Below are positions 7,115 to 16,161 of a stretch of DNA of 49,280 nt, piece after piece; positions within the stretch are counted from its first letter, which is position 1; each line of letters begins with the position of its first letter. The notes beneath the pieces are model-generated. The model saw only the letters and a list, made by a program, of their open reading frames with translations. It was not told where the DNA came from and did no database searches. This DNA is from a virus: IMG/VR virus record IMGVR_UViG_3300028895_000137, positions 1 through 49,280 of that record. One strand, written 5' to 3'. A program made the position numbers and the translations under genes.

Positions 7115-10100
7115 ATGACATTTGAAGAGTATCTTGCAACACTGTCTCCAAGCCCCACTGCTACTTGGCTGTTAGATGAAACGACTGGGCCGTCGGCAGA
7201 TGATGCTGTCGGTACAATCGATGGCACATATACCAATGGTGTGTCGCTTAATAATGCCGATAATCCTCCGGGGATGGCAGGGGTATCTGCGGACTTTACT
7301 GCAGCCTCTTCCCACTATGTTGCTATTCCTGGCACTTCAACTGTTGTTAATCAATCTACTTTCTCTATTATTATTTGGTTTAAGCCGGATTCGTCATCAG
7401 GCGATCTCATAACAAAAGGAGATACAGATCAGTATTCTTGGCGAGTAGGTTGGGACGGATCTGTTACCCAATGGACTTCTCTGGGTGCAACCTACCGATC
7501 TTTTAGTCCTACATCCGCCAGCAAGCCGGTTACTGTAGGCGAGTGGAACATGCTCGTGGTAGAGTTCTCTACTGCTGAGACTAAAGTGTATGTTAATGGA
7601 GAGCTTGGAGGATCCTCTACAGACACTAGCGGTACTTGGGCAACTAATACTACTTCTGATATCCAAATCAGCGGAAGAGCTGATGGGGGCGGAGGCGGCT
7701 ATTTTGATGGCAAGGTTGCCCGAGTAGATTATATTCCAGGAACCTACACCGCTAGTGAGATTAAAGACCTCTATCAAGCTGGAGCGGATGATGGGTCATA
7801 TTTCTGGTATGCCGAAGATGCAACGAGGCCAGTAGGTTACTGGCGTTTTGGTGAGCCCACTGGTGATGAATTAATCACTAACGGTACTTTTGACTCTGAT
7901 ATATCTAGCTGGGGGACGATAGGGGGTATTGTCCAGTGGTCTTCGTCGGACGGCGGGACATTACGAATAAACCGTAACGGTGCCGGATACAACGAACATG
8001 GGGCAAAGCAGGGAATTTCTACAGTTGTCGGAGAACGATACCGTGTATCGGTAGATGTAGTCGCGGCGACATTTTACTCCCAAGTTCGTGTCTTGGCGGG
8101 AGACCCTGGTACAAATTGGTCTGGGGTCACAAACCTAACATCGGCAGCCTTTACTACTAATGGTCAGACAGGCACACTGACCGCTACTTTCACGGCTACG
8201 GGTACCACAACGTGGATAATCATGATTGTGGCTAACTCCCTGTTCGCAGAGTCCAGATTTGATAATGTTACTGTTACCCATCTCGCCTCGGATGAGGTAG
8301 GTACTTCTCATTTAGACTACAAAGGTAATCCTACCCTTAATGAACCAAGTTTGGTCGCTACGGAAAGTGACACTGCTGTAACTTTTAACGGTACTACCCA
8401 ATACGTAGACGCTGCTCACAAGTTAGGGGCCCTCATTGATGGAGCCTCCGCTGCAACTGTCTGTTTCTGGGCTAACTTCAATACTCTAGATAGCAGGTTT
8501 CAGCAAGTACTCAAAGTTGACGTAGGGAACAAGGATGGTATTGGTATTGTTCTTAGGGATCCGAATGAGGGTCTCTCATATATTGGCGGAAGATCACAGA
8601 ATAGCGATGCTTACGATAGCCTAGAGTTTACCCCATCTATAACTGCTGGGAATACTTACTTCTTTGCCTGTGTATTTGACTACGCCAATGGTGAGGTCAT
8701 TGTGTATATCGATGGGGCAGAAGCCGGTAGCGATGATACAATGACGTGGGGTAGTACCACATATGTCCATACAGATACAGGAACAATAGATACCATCGGA
8801 ACTACCCTGAGTTTATCTGGTCGGGACATGGACGGAACACTGGATGAGTTCGCGATCTATGACTACGCGTTATCTTCTGCCGAGATTTCGGAGATGTATG
8901 CGCGGTCAGATGATGGGTCATATTTCTGGAAAGCCAAAAATGATCTAGACCCAGTAGCCTACTGGCGCTTGGGAGAGTCTACGGGGCCTACTGCCACTGA
9001 CGAGTTAGGTAACTACGATCTGGCGTACCAGGATAGCCCGACACTTGGGCAAGACAGCCTACTGCCCAGCTCCGACGATACTTCGGTAGAGTTCAACGGG
9101 AGTAGCGAGTTCGCCATGCGTACGGGAACCGACTTCCGCCCATCCGACGCCCAAGGCAGTATTTCCGCGTGGTTCCGTTACGCTTCACTCGGTGGATCAC
9201 TGGTCTGTCTAGGTGACAACATCGGGACGTTTTGGAAGCGCCTACAGATCGGTCTCGATAGGACTACCCAGATTCCGTACTTGATTGCGGATTGTGACAC
9301 TGCCGGGTTCACGAACCGCATAGATGGGCCTTCTGCCCCGTCCGCCAATGAGACACATCACATGGTGGTCACCAGTAATGGTAGTGACTACCGCATGTAC
9401 CTGGACGGGCAGGAGCTAACAACCAGTGTCAGCGAAGGGGCGGATGACGGTAAGTGGTTGAGTTCAATCACTGGTACCAAAGATAGGGTGACATTAGGGG
9501 CCGTGTGGGTAAGCTCCAGCGCCGCTGGTCACCTTGACGGTAATCTGGACGAAGTTTCGATATACGACTATGCACTGTCCCCCACTGATGTCGCTGACCT
9601 GTGGGCTCGCGGGGGGATCTCTGAAGAGTCTAATATTCCGGTACAGGCGATAGGTGTCACACCTCAAACCCCTCAAGCGGATACTTCTGAATCAGATACA
9701 GAGACTGCCAACCTCCCCACACAAAGTATAAGTATCACTACTCAGCCACCAGAAGCTGTAGTTACTAACGATGCTGATATACCTGCAGAATCCATTAGTA
9801 TCTCTGCACAAAATCCAGAGATCTCAGTATCAGTCGTAAAGCCGACTCCCCCGGTAATCCTAAGCGATGACGCTAGGAATGATAATGCTCTTTGGGTTGC
9901 ACCTTTTGCTGAAGCTAACGTATATGAATCTATTGGCACCTATGAGAATACTTTCTCAGAGTTTAATACGCCGTCTTCTTTTACCCATCCAGAGGGGAAT
10001 GCTTGGCATAACGGGTCTTTAGCGGATAACGGATGGTTTGATGTAGCTGACTACACTAACCTCTCCACGGTTATCCGGTTTATCCCTAAGGCTAACAATA

Positions 10101-13100
10101 TCAACGGTTTCCTTATGGGGGCCCGAGCTTCTGGAAATAACCGTTGGTATGCATTTCAGACTGGAACTAATAATCTAGTCTTCTCAGCAGGCGGATCTAA
10201 TGCTTGGGGGACAGCGTCAGCGCCAGTTCTTGTTAATCAAGTCAACACTCTTGTATATGTTAAGAGCGGAACTACAGTTACTGCCTATCTTAACGGAGCT
10301 CAAGTAGCAACAACGTCCGGTATCAGCTTCTCCACTGGTTCTGGAGATATCCTTGGGATTATGTGTGACTTCCAGGGGAACGGATCACAAGAGTATAATG
10401 GATACATGCTATTTATGGGTATGTATGCCGAGGCCTTTGATCTCACAGATGCCCAAAGCTGGCACGACAATCCATACTCAACTTTACAGGAATCCTTCAA
10501 TAATGCGTCAGATGCTCCGGCATCTTCTGTCGCACTAACAGCTGTAGCCGGGACTTTTGAAACTAGCGATAACAATCAGGTCACTGGTGATGTAGCTAAT
10601 ATCCCAATGATCACCTCTCTGATGACGGCTACTGCTAGTGAGCCTCCAGAGAAGTCCGTCTACTCTAAATTGTGGACTAAGATCTTTACGCATAGAAACT
10701 ATAACCTTCTGGAGCTTGAAGAGCAAGTCCAGTCCTCTGATCTTACATTCAACACATCAAACTGCTGTGATTGCGTAGCCAAAGCTCCTAGCATAATCCA
10801 TCAAGACTCAGATGAGTCAGTAGTGTTTACCGGCGATGAGTATTTTATAGACTCTCAGGCAATGTTCATTAACACGCAGACGGAACTGTCTGTTAGCCTG
10901 TGGTTCCAGCCAGATACTAATGGGGGTACTACTGGAAGCTTTGACACTGATGGAGAAGGCTTGGTCTGTTGTAATAACAGCTCTGATGTATTTGCTAATT
11001 TTGGTATTGTCTGGTTTAATAGCCGCATCCATGTGAGGGTCGCTAACCAAGACTATACTTCGGCTAATACATATACGGTCGGAGAGCCACACCTAGTTAA
11101 TGTGATTTGGGATGATACTAATGGAACCTTCTACTTGAATGTAGACGGAGTCCAGGACACTCTGACCACTAGTGTTTTCTATTCATCTTTCTCTGATAAT
11201 AGCTCTGTTGTTATTGGGCGTAGGACTCCGACTGCTAATGGATTCCGCGGTAAAATACAGCATATCGGCGTGGCCACTGATTTCACCGAAAGAAACAGTG
11301 ACGGGTACCATTATCCGCGGCACAATGCATGGCTCTGGGCTAATGGAGCAGATATTGCTACTCCTCTGAATTACCACCTAAAGAGCTACTGGAACAGTAA
11401 CGATACAGACTATCTGAATCCGTTCGTCTATTTCCCAATGAACGATTCTTCTGGTACTCCAGCAGATGCGACTGGAAACCATAGTGACTGGTGGACTGTT
11501 AATACTGGTTCTTTGACCTGGAATGAGTCTGTAGACATTGAAGGATACTCAGATACCTGTATGTCTATGCCAAATACCAGCGAGACTAAGATTACGATGT
11601 CTCCAAAGATGTTCATCAACTCTAATGTGGGTGATGACTATTTTGGGGATAATTTGTATTCCTCTTTCTCTTTCTGGTTTAGGATCAATGAAGTTGGAAG
11701 AGAGGGTACCGTTGAGATCGAATTCCCTCTAATTGAGTTTTCTCGTTATGGAGAGAATAACAATTTCAATATCCAGTTTAGGTTGAATTATGCTAATGAT
11801 CTGAAATTATTCGCAGAGAACGAATACTATGGGTCTGAACCTCTAGATATCGGGGTTTGGAATCATTTGGAATTCCGTACTTGGGATCAACAAATCACCC
11901 TTACTGGACTAATGTGGTACCTCAATGGTGAGCTGGCGTTTAATAATTCATTCAGCAATGGGTTCAACTATGGTGGAGAGATTCTTGATATAATCATCAA
12001 GAACAGTAACTTCAATTCTAGTGGAGAGAAGGTTTCGTGTAGCGTAGACTTTATGAACTTTGCTATGGGTTACAGGACCTCCAAGTTCCTTAATGATGAG
12101 AGCTCCTACCTTCAACGTTTTAGGGAGCTATATCAGTTAGAGGGCATCAACTATGATTATATTAACAATCTAGATAATACCTTTAACGAAGTAATCTTCG
12201 ATTGCCAGACAGCTAATGGAACGTTTGTGCCTTATGGCGATTACCTAACGTTTTTCAATGATTATGGCAGCATGTCTGTAACGCCTAATAATAGTCCCAC
12301 GTATAGACAGACTAATGGTCCCATTCCAGGGATGCCTTATACAATCGGCCTGGATACATCTGCTGGTGAAGGCTTAACTATCGAGAATAACTCAGATACT
12401 GTTCCATATCGTCTTAACCTATGGTTTAAAGTGGACTCTTGGGTAGGAACAGATGATTCGCCTATTGTCTCTATTATTGATACTGTAAACAGCGGTAGGA
12501 ATGTTTATGTTGAAAGAGATTCCAGCCAGACTAATCAGATTCGCCTAAGAACCGAACAGGACTCTCAGACTGGGACGTCATTTGACATTACTCTTGGTCA
12601 GTGGAACTTATTGACTGTAGGTCATGATGGAACTGCAGACCCGACGCTCTATTTCAATGGGGTTGACCACTCCCTTACGCATACGTTCACTCAGACTTGC
12701 GGGAGAGAAAAGGTTGTTATCGGAAATGAGTCCTCCGATACTCACGGGTGGGATGGAGATGTAGCTCTTATAGTCTTGGCCCAGCCATCTCTTGCTGTTC
12801 ACGATTCAGCCTATATTGAGGCATATGCAACTGACAAACTCCAGAGAGAGTGGGCTAAAACAGGAGTAGTCTACGCTGATCCGTTCACTTCGGACTTCAC
12901 CTTTGAGTTCTATCCAATCATATCTTTTACTGGATATAATGGTAGTTGGAATGGAACCCCTCTCCTTAGGAATGAGGCAAGCCCTGTCTATCCGGCTGGG
13001 CCTAATATTGTACGTCTTGACTCCGATGGGGATAGCTACACTATCGATCCTATTGCAACTGGGGATGCATTTAACCATATTGAGTGCTATATTAAGATCA

Positions 13101-13402
13101 ATTCATGGATCGATGCAGATGCCTACATCATGGGTATGGGAGAGAATGGCGCATCTGCTGATTGGGACATCGGGATCAAACGAGACGGCTCTACAGGGAA
13201 TATCCAAGTTTTTTACCACAACATTGGTGGAACCCTCCTAGAAGGAACTTCTGTCGGTATTACGACTGGGGTCTGGCACCATGTAGCCCTTGTATATGCA
13301 GAAGACGCTTCTTTCAATCAGTACCTAGAGCTCTATATTGACGGAGTCCGAGTAGCCGTACTACAGGACTGGTGGAGAGATCCAGGCTTTCTGGGGAAAT
13401 GA
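7115..13402 (+). CDS. Giant LamG-repeat tail protein, apparently truncated by a frameshift
   Basis: 2095 residues. It is built of concanavalin/LamG-like jelly rolls. Three clear modules lie at about residues 1-225, 225-605 (with an inserted carbohydrate-binding-like beta-sandwich at about 255-390) and 605-835. Each has a YWRxGE-type opening, a VYxNG/YIDG strand and a DG.LDE..IYDYALS ending. A linker of IP-x-x repeats (about 835-915) follows, then at least four more divergent LamG-like domains. Such domains bind glycans, so this is probably a receptor-binding or side-fibre protein. The last domain breaks off after IDGVRVAVLQ, and its missing end is encoded one frame over at the start of the next reading frame. 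The ribosome site is weak. Confidence 0.82.
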   Translation: MTFEEYLATLSPSPTATWLLDETTGPSADDAVGTIDGTYTNGVSLNNADNPPGMAGVSADFTAASSHYVAIPGTSTVVNQSTFSIIIWFKPDSSSGDLITKGDTDQYSWRVGWDGSVTQWTSLGATYRSFSPTSASKPVTVGEWNMLVVEFSTAETKVYVNGELGGSSTDTSGTWATNTTSDIQISGRADGGGGGYFDGKVARVDYIPGTYTASEIKDLYQAGADDGSYFWYAEDATRPVGYWRFGEPTGDELITNGTFDSDISSWGTIGGIVQWSSSDGGTLRINRNGAGYNEHGAKQGISTVVGERYRVSVDVVAATFYSQVRVLAGDPGTNWSGVTNLTSAAFTTNGQTGTLTATFTATGTTTWIIMIVANSLFAESRFDNVTVTHLASDEVGTSHLDYKGNPTLNEPSLVATESDTAVTFNGTTQYVDAAHKLGALIDGASAATVCFWANFNTLDSRFQQVLKVDVGNKDGIGIVLRDPNEGLSYIGGRSQNSDAYDSLEFTPSITAGNTYFFACVFDYANGEVIVYIDGAEAGSDDTMTWGSTTYVHTDTGTIDTIGTTLSLSGRDMDGTLDEFAIYDYALSSAEISEMYARSDDGSYFWKAKNDLDPVAYWRLGESTGPTATDELGNYDLAYQDSPTLGQDSLLPSSDDTSVEFNGSSEFAMRTGTDFRPSDAQGSISAWFRYASLGGSLVCLGDNIGTFWKRLQIGLDRTTQIPYLIADCDTAGFTNRIDGPSAPSANETHHMVVTSNGSDYRMYLDGQELTTSVSEGADDGKWLSSITGTKDRVTLGAVWVSSSAAGHLDGNLDEVSIYDYALSPTDVADLWARGGISEESNIPVQAIGVTPQTPQADTSESDTETANLPTQSISITTQPPEAVVTNDADIPAESISISAQNPEISVSVVKPTPPVILSDDARNDNALWVAPFAEANVYESIGTYENTFSEFNTPSSFTHPEGNAWHNGSLADNGWFDVADYTNLSTVIRFIPKANNINGFLMGARASGNNRWYAFQTGTNNLVFSAGGSNAWGTASAPVLVNQVNTLVYVKSGTTVTAYLNGAQVATTSGISFSTGSGDILGIMCDFQGNGSQEYNGYMLFMGMYAEAFDLTDAQSWHDNPYSTLQESFNNASDAPASSVALTAVAGTFETSDNNQVTGDVANIPMITSLMTATASEPPEKSVYSKLWTKIFTHRNYNLLELEEQVQSSDLTFNTSNCCDCVAKAPSIIHQDSDESVVFTGDEYFIDSQAMFINTQTELSVSLWFQPDTNGGTTGSFDTDGEGLVCCNNSSDVFANFGIVWFNSRIHVRVANQDYTSANTYTVGEPHLVNVIWDDTNGTFYLNVDGVQDTLTTSVFYSSFSDNSSVVIGRRTPTANGFRGKIQHIGVATDFTERNSDGYHYPRHNAWLWANGADIATPLNYHLKSYWNSNDTDYLNPFVYFPMNDSSGTPADATGNHSDWWTVNTGSLTWNESVDIEGYSDTCMSMPNTSETKITMSPKMFINSNVGDDYFGDNLYSSFSFWFRINEVGREGTVEIEFPLIEFSRYGENNNFNIQFRLNYANDLKLFAENEYYGSEPLDIGVWNHLEFRTWDQQITLTGLMWYLNGELAFNNSFSNGFNYGGEILDIIIKNSNFNSSGEKVSCSVDFMNFAMGYRTSKFLNDESSYLQRFRELYQLEGINYDYINNLDNTFNEVIFDCQTANGTFVPYGDYLTFFNDYGSMSVTPNNSPTYRQTNGPIPGMPYTIGLDTSAGEGLTIENNSDTVPYRLNLWFKVDSWVGTDDSPIVSIIDTVNSGRNVYVERDSSQTNQIRLRTEQDSQTGTSFDITLGQWNLLTVGHDGTADPTLYFNGVDHSLTHTFTQTCGREKVVIGNESSDTHGWDGDVALIVLAQPSLAVHDSAYIEAYATDKLQREWAKTGVVYADPFTSDFTFEFYPIISFTGYNGSWNGTPLLRNEASPVYPAGPNIVRLDSDGDSYTIDPIATGDAFNHIECYIKINSWIDADAYIMGMGENGASADWDIGIKRDGSTGNIQVFYHNIGGTLLEGTSVGITTGVWHHVALVYAEDASFNQYLELYIDGVRVAVLQDWWRDPGFLGK
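7787..7807 (+). repeat. 21-base direct repeat at LamG module junction, copy 1
   Basis: Identical over 21 bases to 8909-8929. It encodes DDGSYFW at the start of the second LamG-like module. The flanking sequence is similar but diverged (PVGYWRFGE versus PVAYWRLGE), indicating module duplication with a conserved junction. Confidence 0.8.
8909..8929 (+). repeat. 21-base direct repeat at LamG module junction, copy 2
   Basis: Second copy of the 21-base word found at 7787-7807, again encoding DDGSYFW at the start of a LamG-like module. It could serve as a site for homologous exchange of modules. Confidence 0.8.
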
Positions 13403-13418
13403 GAGTGGTGCTATTAAT

Positions 13419-14447
13419 ATGAGCATGACTCTTGGAGCTGTTGGTCCTGAGATCCTCCCGCCATTATCCGGGAGAATTGAGGCGCATTATGATGCATCCC
13501 TGGATCCTAGCAATACAAGCTTAGAGGAACCTCTGCAAGTTAATCTGGAAGCAGCAGAGATCCCATTCTGTAAGCCAGTATCTAACTGGGTCAATCAGCC
13601 CCCAGAAGGTGTAATTCTTAGTTCTATTAATCTTCCGATATCCACTCAATCTGGAGACTGGGTAACTACAGAGAAGCACCAGATTAATATGCTAGCATCC
13701 ACCATCCCAGTGGAACCTAGGAGCCCTACTTGGGTTGCATCTGAAGTTGAGCTCTTTGAAGTTCTTATGAGCACTGTGAATATCCCTGTGTCTGTCGCAG
13801 ATCCCGGGACATTCTATACGGCTAATAGGTGGTCTTCGACCCCTGCTTCTACAATCCCAGTAGATACTCAGACTAATACTTGGACCTCCTTAGATTTTTC
13901 TCAGGTAGAGCTAAACTCTCTAAATGTGCCTTTGAATTCATTGGCTGTATCCTGGAGCACTCAGGAGAATAATCGTATTAACCTCCTGCTCAATACTGTT
14001 GAGGTAGATGAGAGGATCTTCCATAGAACGTTAGTAACTGAGCATACCTGGGCTGGTTTAGAGCCCGTCTCTTTGCCTATAGCTAGCAATGCACCTAGCG
14101 CAGTCGTGGAGGAGCATGTAGTAGTCTCTATGGATGCTGCAGGAATCCCTATTACGGAGCTATCGCAAACTTTTGATGCTACTGAAAAGCACCAGATCTT
14201 ATTGAATTCTCAAGTAATTCCGATGGTGGCGGCTAAGCAAAAGTGGAATGCATCTAGGAACACTGACGATGTTGAGGTATATTCGACCACTCTCCAACTC
14301 CAGAGGGCCGAGAGACGCACCTCTTACATTACTAAAAGCGCCAAGTATTCCTCAGGAATCCATCGAGTTATTCGATATTCTTCCGGAATTGAGCGATTTG
14401 AGAGAAAAACTATGCGTATTAGGCGCACATTCAGCCTAAAAGCTTGA
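13419..14447 (+). CDS. C-terminal part of the LamG/IP-repeat tail protein (frameshifted) or separate tail protein
   Basis: 342 residues from ATG 13419, but the frame is open from 13356 and lies +1 relative to the 2095-residue gene that ends at 13402. Its first 30 residues (MTLGAVGPEILPPLSGRIEA) look like the closing strands of a LamG domain (iGa...sGrIe), exactly what the upstream protein lacks. The body consists of IP-x-x repeats about every 30-35 residues (NLPISTQSGDWVTTEKH, TIPVEPRSPTW, NIPVSVADPG, TIPVDTQTNTW). The C-terminus is basic and Tyr-rich (RTSYITKSAKYSSG). The ribosome site is poor (GAGAG, 13 bases away). It is most simply the continuation of the upstream gene. Confidence 0.7.
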   Translation: MSMTLGAVGPEILPPLSGRIEAHYDASLDPSNTSLEEPLQVNLEAAEIPFCKPVSNWVNQPPEGVILSSINLPISTQSGDWVTTEKHQINMLASTIPVEPRSPTWVASEVELFEVLMSTVNIPVSVADPGTFYTANRWSSTPASTIPVDTQTNTWTSLDFSQVELNSLNVPLNSLAVSWSTQENNRINLLLNTVEVDERIFHRTLVTEHTWAGLEPVSLPIASNAPSAVVEEHVVVSMDAAGIPITELSQTFDATEKHQILLNSQVIPMVAAKQKWNASRNTDDVEVYSTTLQLQRAERRTSYITKSAKYSSGIHRVIRYSSGIERFERKTMRIRRTFSLKA

Positions 14448-14472
14448 CTAATTAGTATTTTTAGTCTATATT
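14444..14472 (+). promoter_or_regulatory. Sigma70-type promoter for the packaging/head block
   Basis: TTGACT (14444-14449) and TATATT (14467-14472) are separated by exactly 17 bases, close to the TTGACA-17-TATAAT consensus. Transcription would start near 14479, leaving a short leader before the ATG at 14498. It overlaps the stop codon of the tail gene. This implies that host RNA polymerase transcribes the packaging and head genes. Confidence 0.7.
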
Positions 14473-14497
14473 CCAACAGATTAGAAACGAGGTTAAT

Positions 14498-14824
14498 ATG
14501 GCAACTTGCTCAACAACTTGTGATGCTGAGATCCATGTAGGTGATATTGGCACAGCTTTCGAGGTGACCCTGGAAGACTGTGATGGTATCGTAGACCTGA
14601 CGGGAGTCAGCACCATTGAGTACAGATTTAAAGATCCCAGCGGAACTACTACGCTTAAATCGGGTTCAGTACTGACTGATGGTACTGACGGGAAAGTCGT
14701 ATACAATACCGTTGATGGGGATTTGCCCACTCCTGGCGGCTGGGAGCTCCAAGTAAGAGTTGTCCTCCCTACTGGTACTTGGCATTCAAATAAAGAAAAA
14801 TTCAAGGTCTATCCGAATATCTGA
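14498..14824 (+). CDS. Beta-sandwich structural protein (BppU N-terminal-like)
   Basis: 108 residues, with a GAGG ribosome site 5 bases before the ATG. It reads as a single Ig-like/beta-sandwich domain: IHVGDIGTAFEVTLEDCDG, STIEYRFKDPSGTTT, GKVVYNTVDGDLPTPGGWEL, QVRVVLPTGTWHSNKEKFKV. This strand order (a parameter stating a domain, then a W-x-[LV]-Q strand, then a K-F-x-V end) resembles the N-terminal domain of baseplate upper protein BppU. Two Cys near the N-terminus (CSTTC) are unusual. It overlaps the large terminase start by one base. It is probably a small virion or baseplate component. Confidence 0.65.
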   Translation: MATCSTTCDAEIHVGDIGTAFEVTLEDCDGIVDLTGVSTIEYRFKDPSGTTTLKSGSVLTDGTDGKVVYNTVDGDLPTPGGWELQVRVVLPTGTWHSNKEKFKVYPNI

Positions 14825-16152
14825 TGGCTATTACAATCCCATATAACTTCCAACCTAGAACTTATCAGCTAGATCTGATGAGAGCTATGGATAGCGGGAT
14901 TAAGAGAGCTATTACTGTATGGCATCGCCGAGCAGGGAAGGATAAGACTCTTTTCAATATCCTGATCAAAAAGGCCTTTGAGAGGGTGGGGGTTTACTAT
15001 TACTTCTTCCCAGAATTCGCTCAAGGCCGACGCGTTATTTGGGACGGTATCGATGGTAATGGCTTTGCTTTTAGGGATCATATCCCGAAAGAACTAGTCA
15101 AACAGGCCCACGTAACTGATATGAAGATTCAGCTGGTTAACGGCTCAATTATTCAGATCATCGGAACTGACAAGTATGATAAAGTCCGCGGATCTAATCC
15201 AGTTGGTTGCGTATTCTCTGAGTTTGCTTATCAGAATCCAGCAGCGTGGGACGTTGTTCGTCCGATCCTCGGGGAAAATGGTGGATGGGCTGTATTTAAC
15301 TCGACTCCATTCGGCAAGAACCACTTCTTCGATCTATACGAGCATGCAAAGCACAATGAGAAGTGGTATACGGCTCTAGTGACTGTCGAAGACTCTCTCG
15401 ATGAAGAGGGGAATCGTTACGTCCCGGAACATGTTATCGAAGAGGATAGGCTCTCTGGGATGGCAGAGGAGATGGTACAACAAGAGTACTACTGCTCCTT
15501 TACAGCTAACTCTCAGGGGTTCTATTACCTTGAGTACCTAACGAGAGCAGAGGAAGAGGATCGTATTGGTACTGTTCCATATTCTCCTGATATCCCTGTA
15601 GATACTTGGTGGGATATTGGAGTTGGAGACTCTACAGCTATCTGGTTTACCCAGACTGTAGGAAAAGAGATCCATGTAATTGACTATTATCAAAATAACA
15701 GTACTGGTCTTGAGCACTACGTGAAATACCTGCAGACTCTTCCGTATGTCTACAATAGTCATAACTTCCCGCATGATATGGGACATACAGAGTTTGGTAC
15801 TGGACGGACTCGAATGGAGATGGCTGAGAGCCTCTTCACTAACGTCCGCTTGAACATCCTCCCAAAAGTTGGACTAGAGGATGGTATTAACGCAGCTAGA
15901 ATTATTCTCCCACGCTGTCATTTTGATAAAGAGAAGTGCGATCAGGGTCTTAAAGCCCTCTATAATTATCATAGAGAGTGGGATGATAAGGTCGCTGAGT
16001 ACAAGAATAAACCGAAGCATGACTGGTCCTCTCATGGGGCAGATGCTTTTAGATACTTTGCTGTAGGATTTGTGGCCCCTAAGAAACGCTCACACCGAGA
16101 TGATATGCTCCGTAAACACCGCCGCGGCAACCGTTCCTGGCAAGCAGCTTAA
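14824..16152 (+). CDS. terL: Terminase large subunit
   Basis: 442 residues, the usual length for a compact phage packaging motor. The N-terminal ATPase has a Walker A-like motif RRAGKDKT (35-42) preceded by the adenine-motif-like Q (YNFQPRTYQLDL), and a Walker B-like segment GCVFSEFAY near 128-136. STPFGKNHFF follows near 160. The C-terminal RNase H-like nuclease begins with WWDIGVGDSTAIWF (about 260-273, with the first Asp) and ends with HDWSSHGADAFRYFAVG, carrying the last conserved Asp. The enzyme pumps DNA into the prohead and cuts it. It overlaps the previous stop by one base and is followed by the portal after 9 bases, the standard order. Confidence 0.93.
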   Translation: MAITIPYNFQPRTYQLDLMRAMDSGIKRAITVWHRRAGKDKTLFNILIKKAFERVGVYYYFFPEFAQGRRVIWDGIDGNGFAFRDHIPKELVKQAHVTDMKIQLVNGSIIQIIGTDKYDKVRGSNPVGCVFSEFAYQNPAAWDVVRPILGENGGWAVFNSTPFGKNHFFDLYEHAKHNEKWYTALVTVEDSLDEEGNRYVPEHVIEEDRLSGMAEEMVQQEYYCSFTANSQGFYYLEYLTRAEEEDRIGTVPYSPDIPVDTWWDIGVGDSTAIWFTQTVGKEIHVIDYYQNNSTGLEHYVKYLQTLPYVYNSHNFPHDMGHTEFGTGRTRMEMAESLFTNVRLNILPKVGLEDGINAARIILPRCHFDKEKCDQGLKALYNYHREWDDKVAEYKNKPKHDWSSHGADAFRYFAVGFVAPKKRSHRDDMLRKHRRGNRSWQAA

Positions 16153-16161
16153 GAGATTCAT

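Noticed and set aside
14419-14439. Terminator hairpin TTAGGC/GCCTAA before the promoter
   Set aside because: Only six weak pairs with a nine-base loop, no T-run, and it is inside coding sequence.
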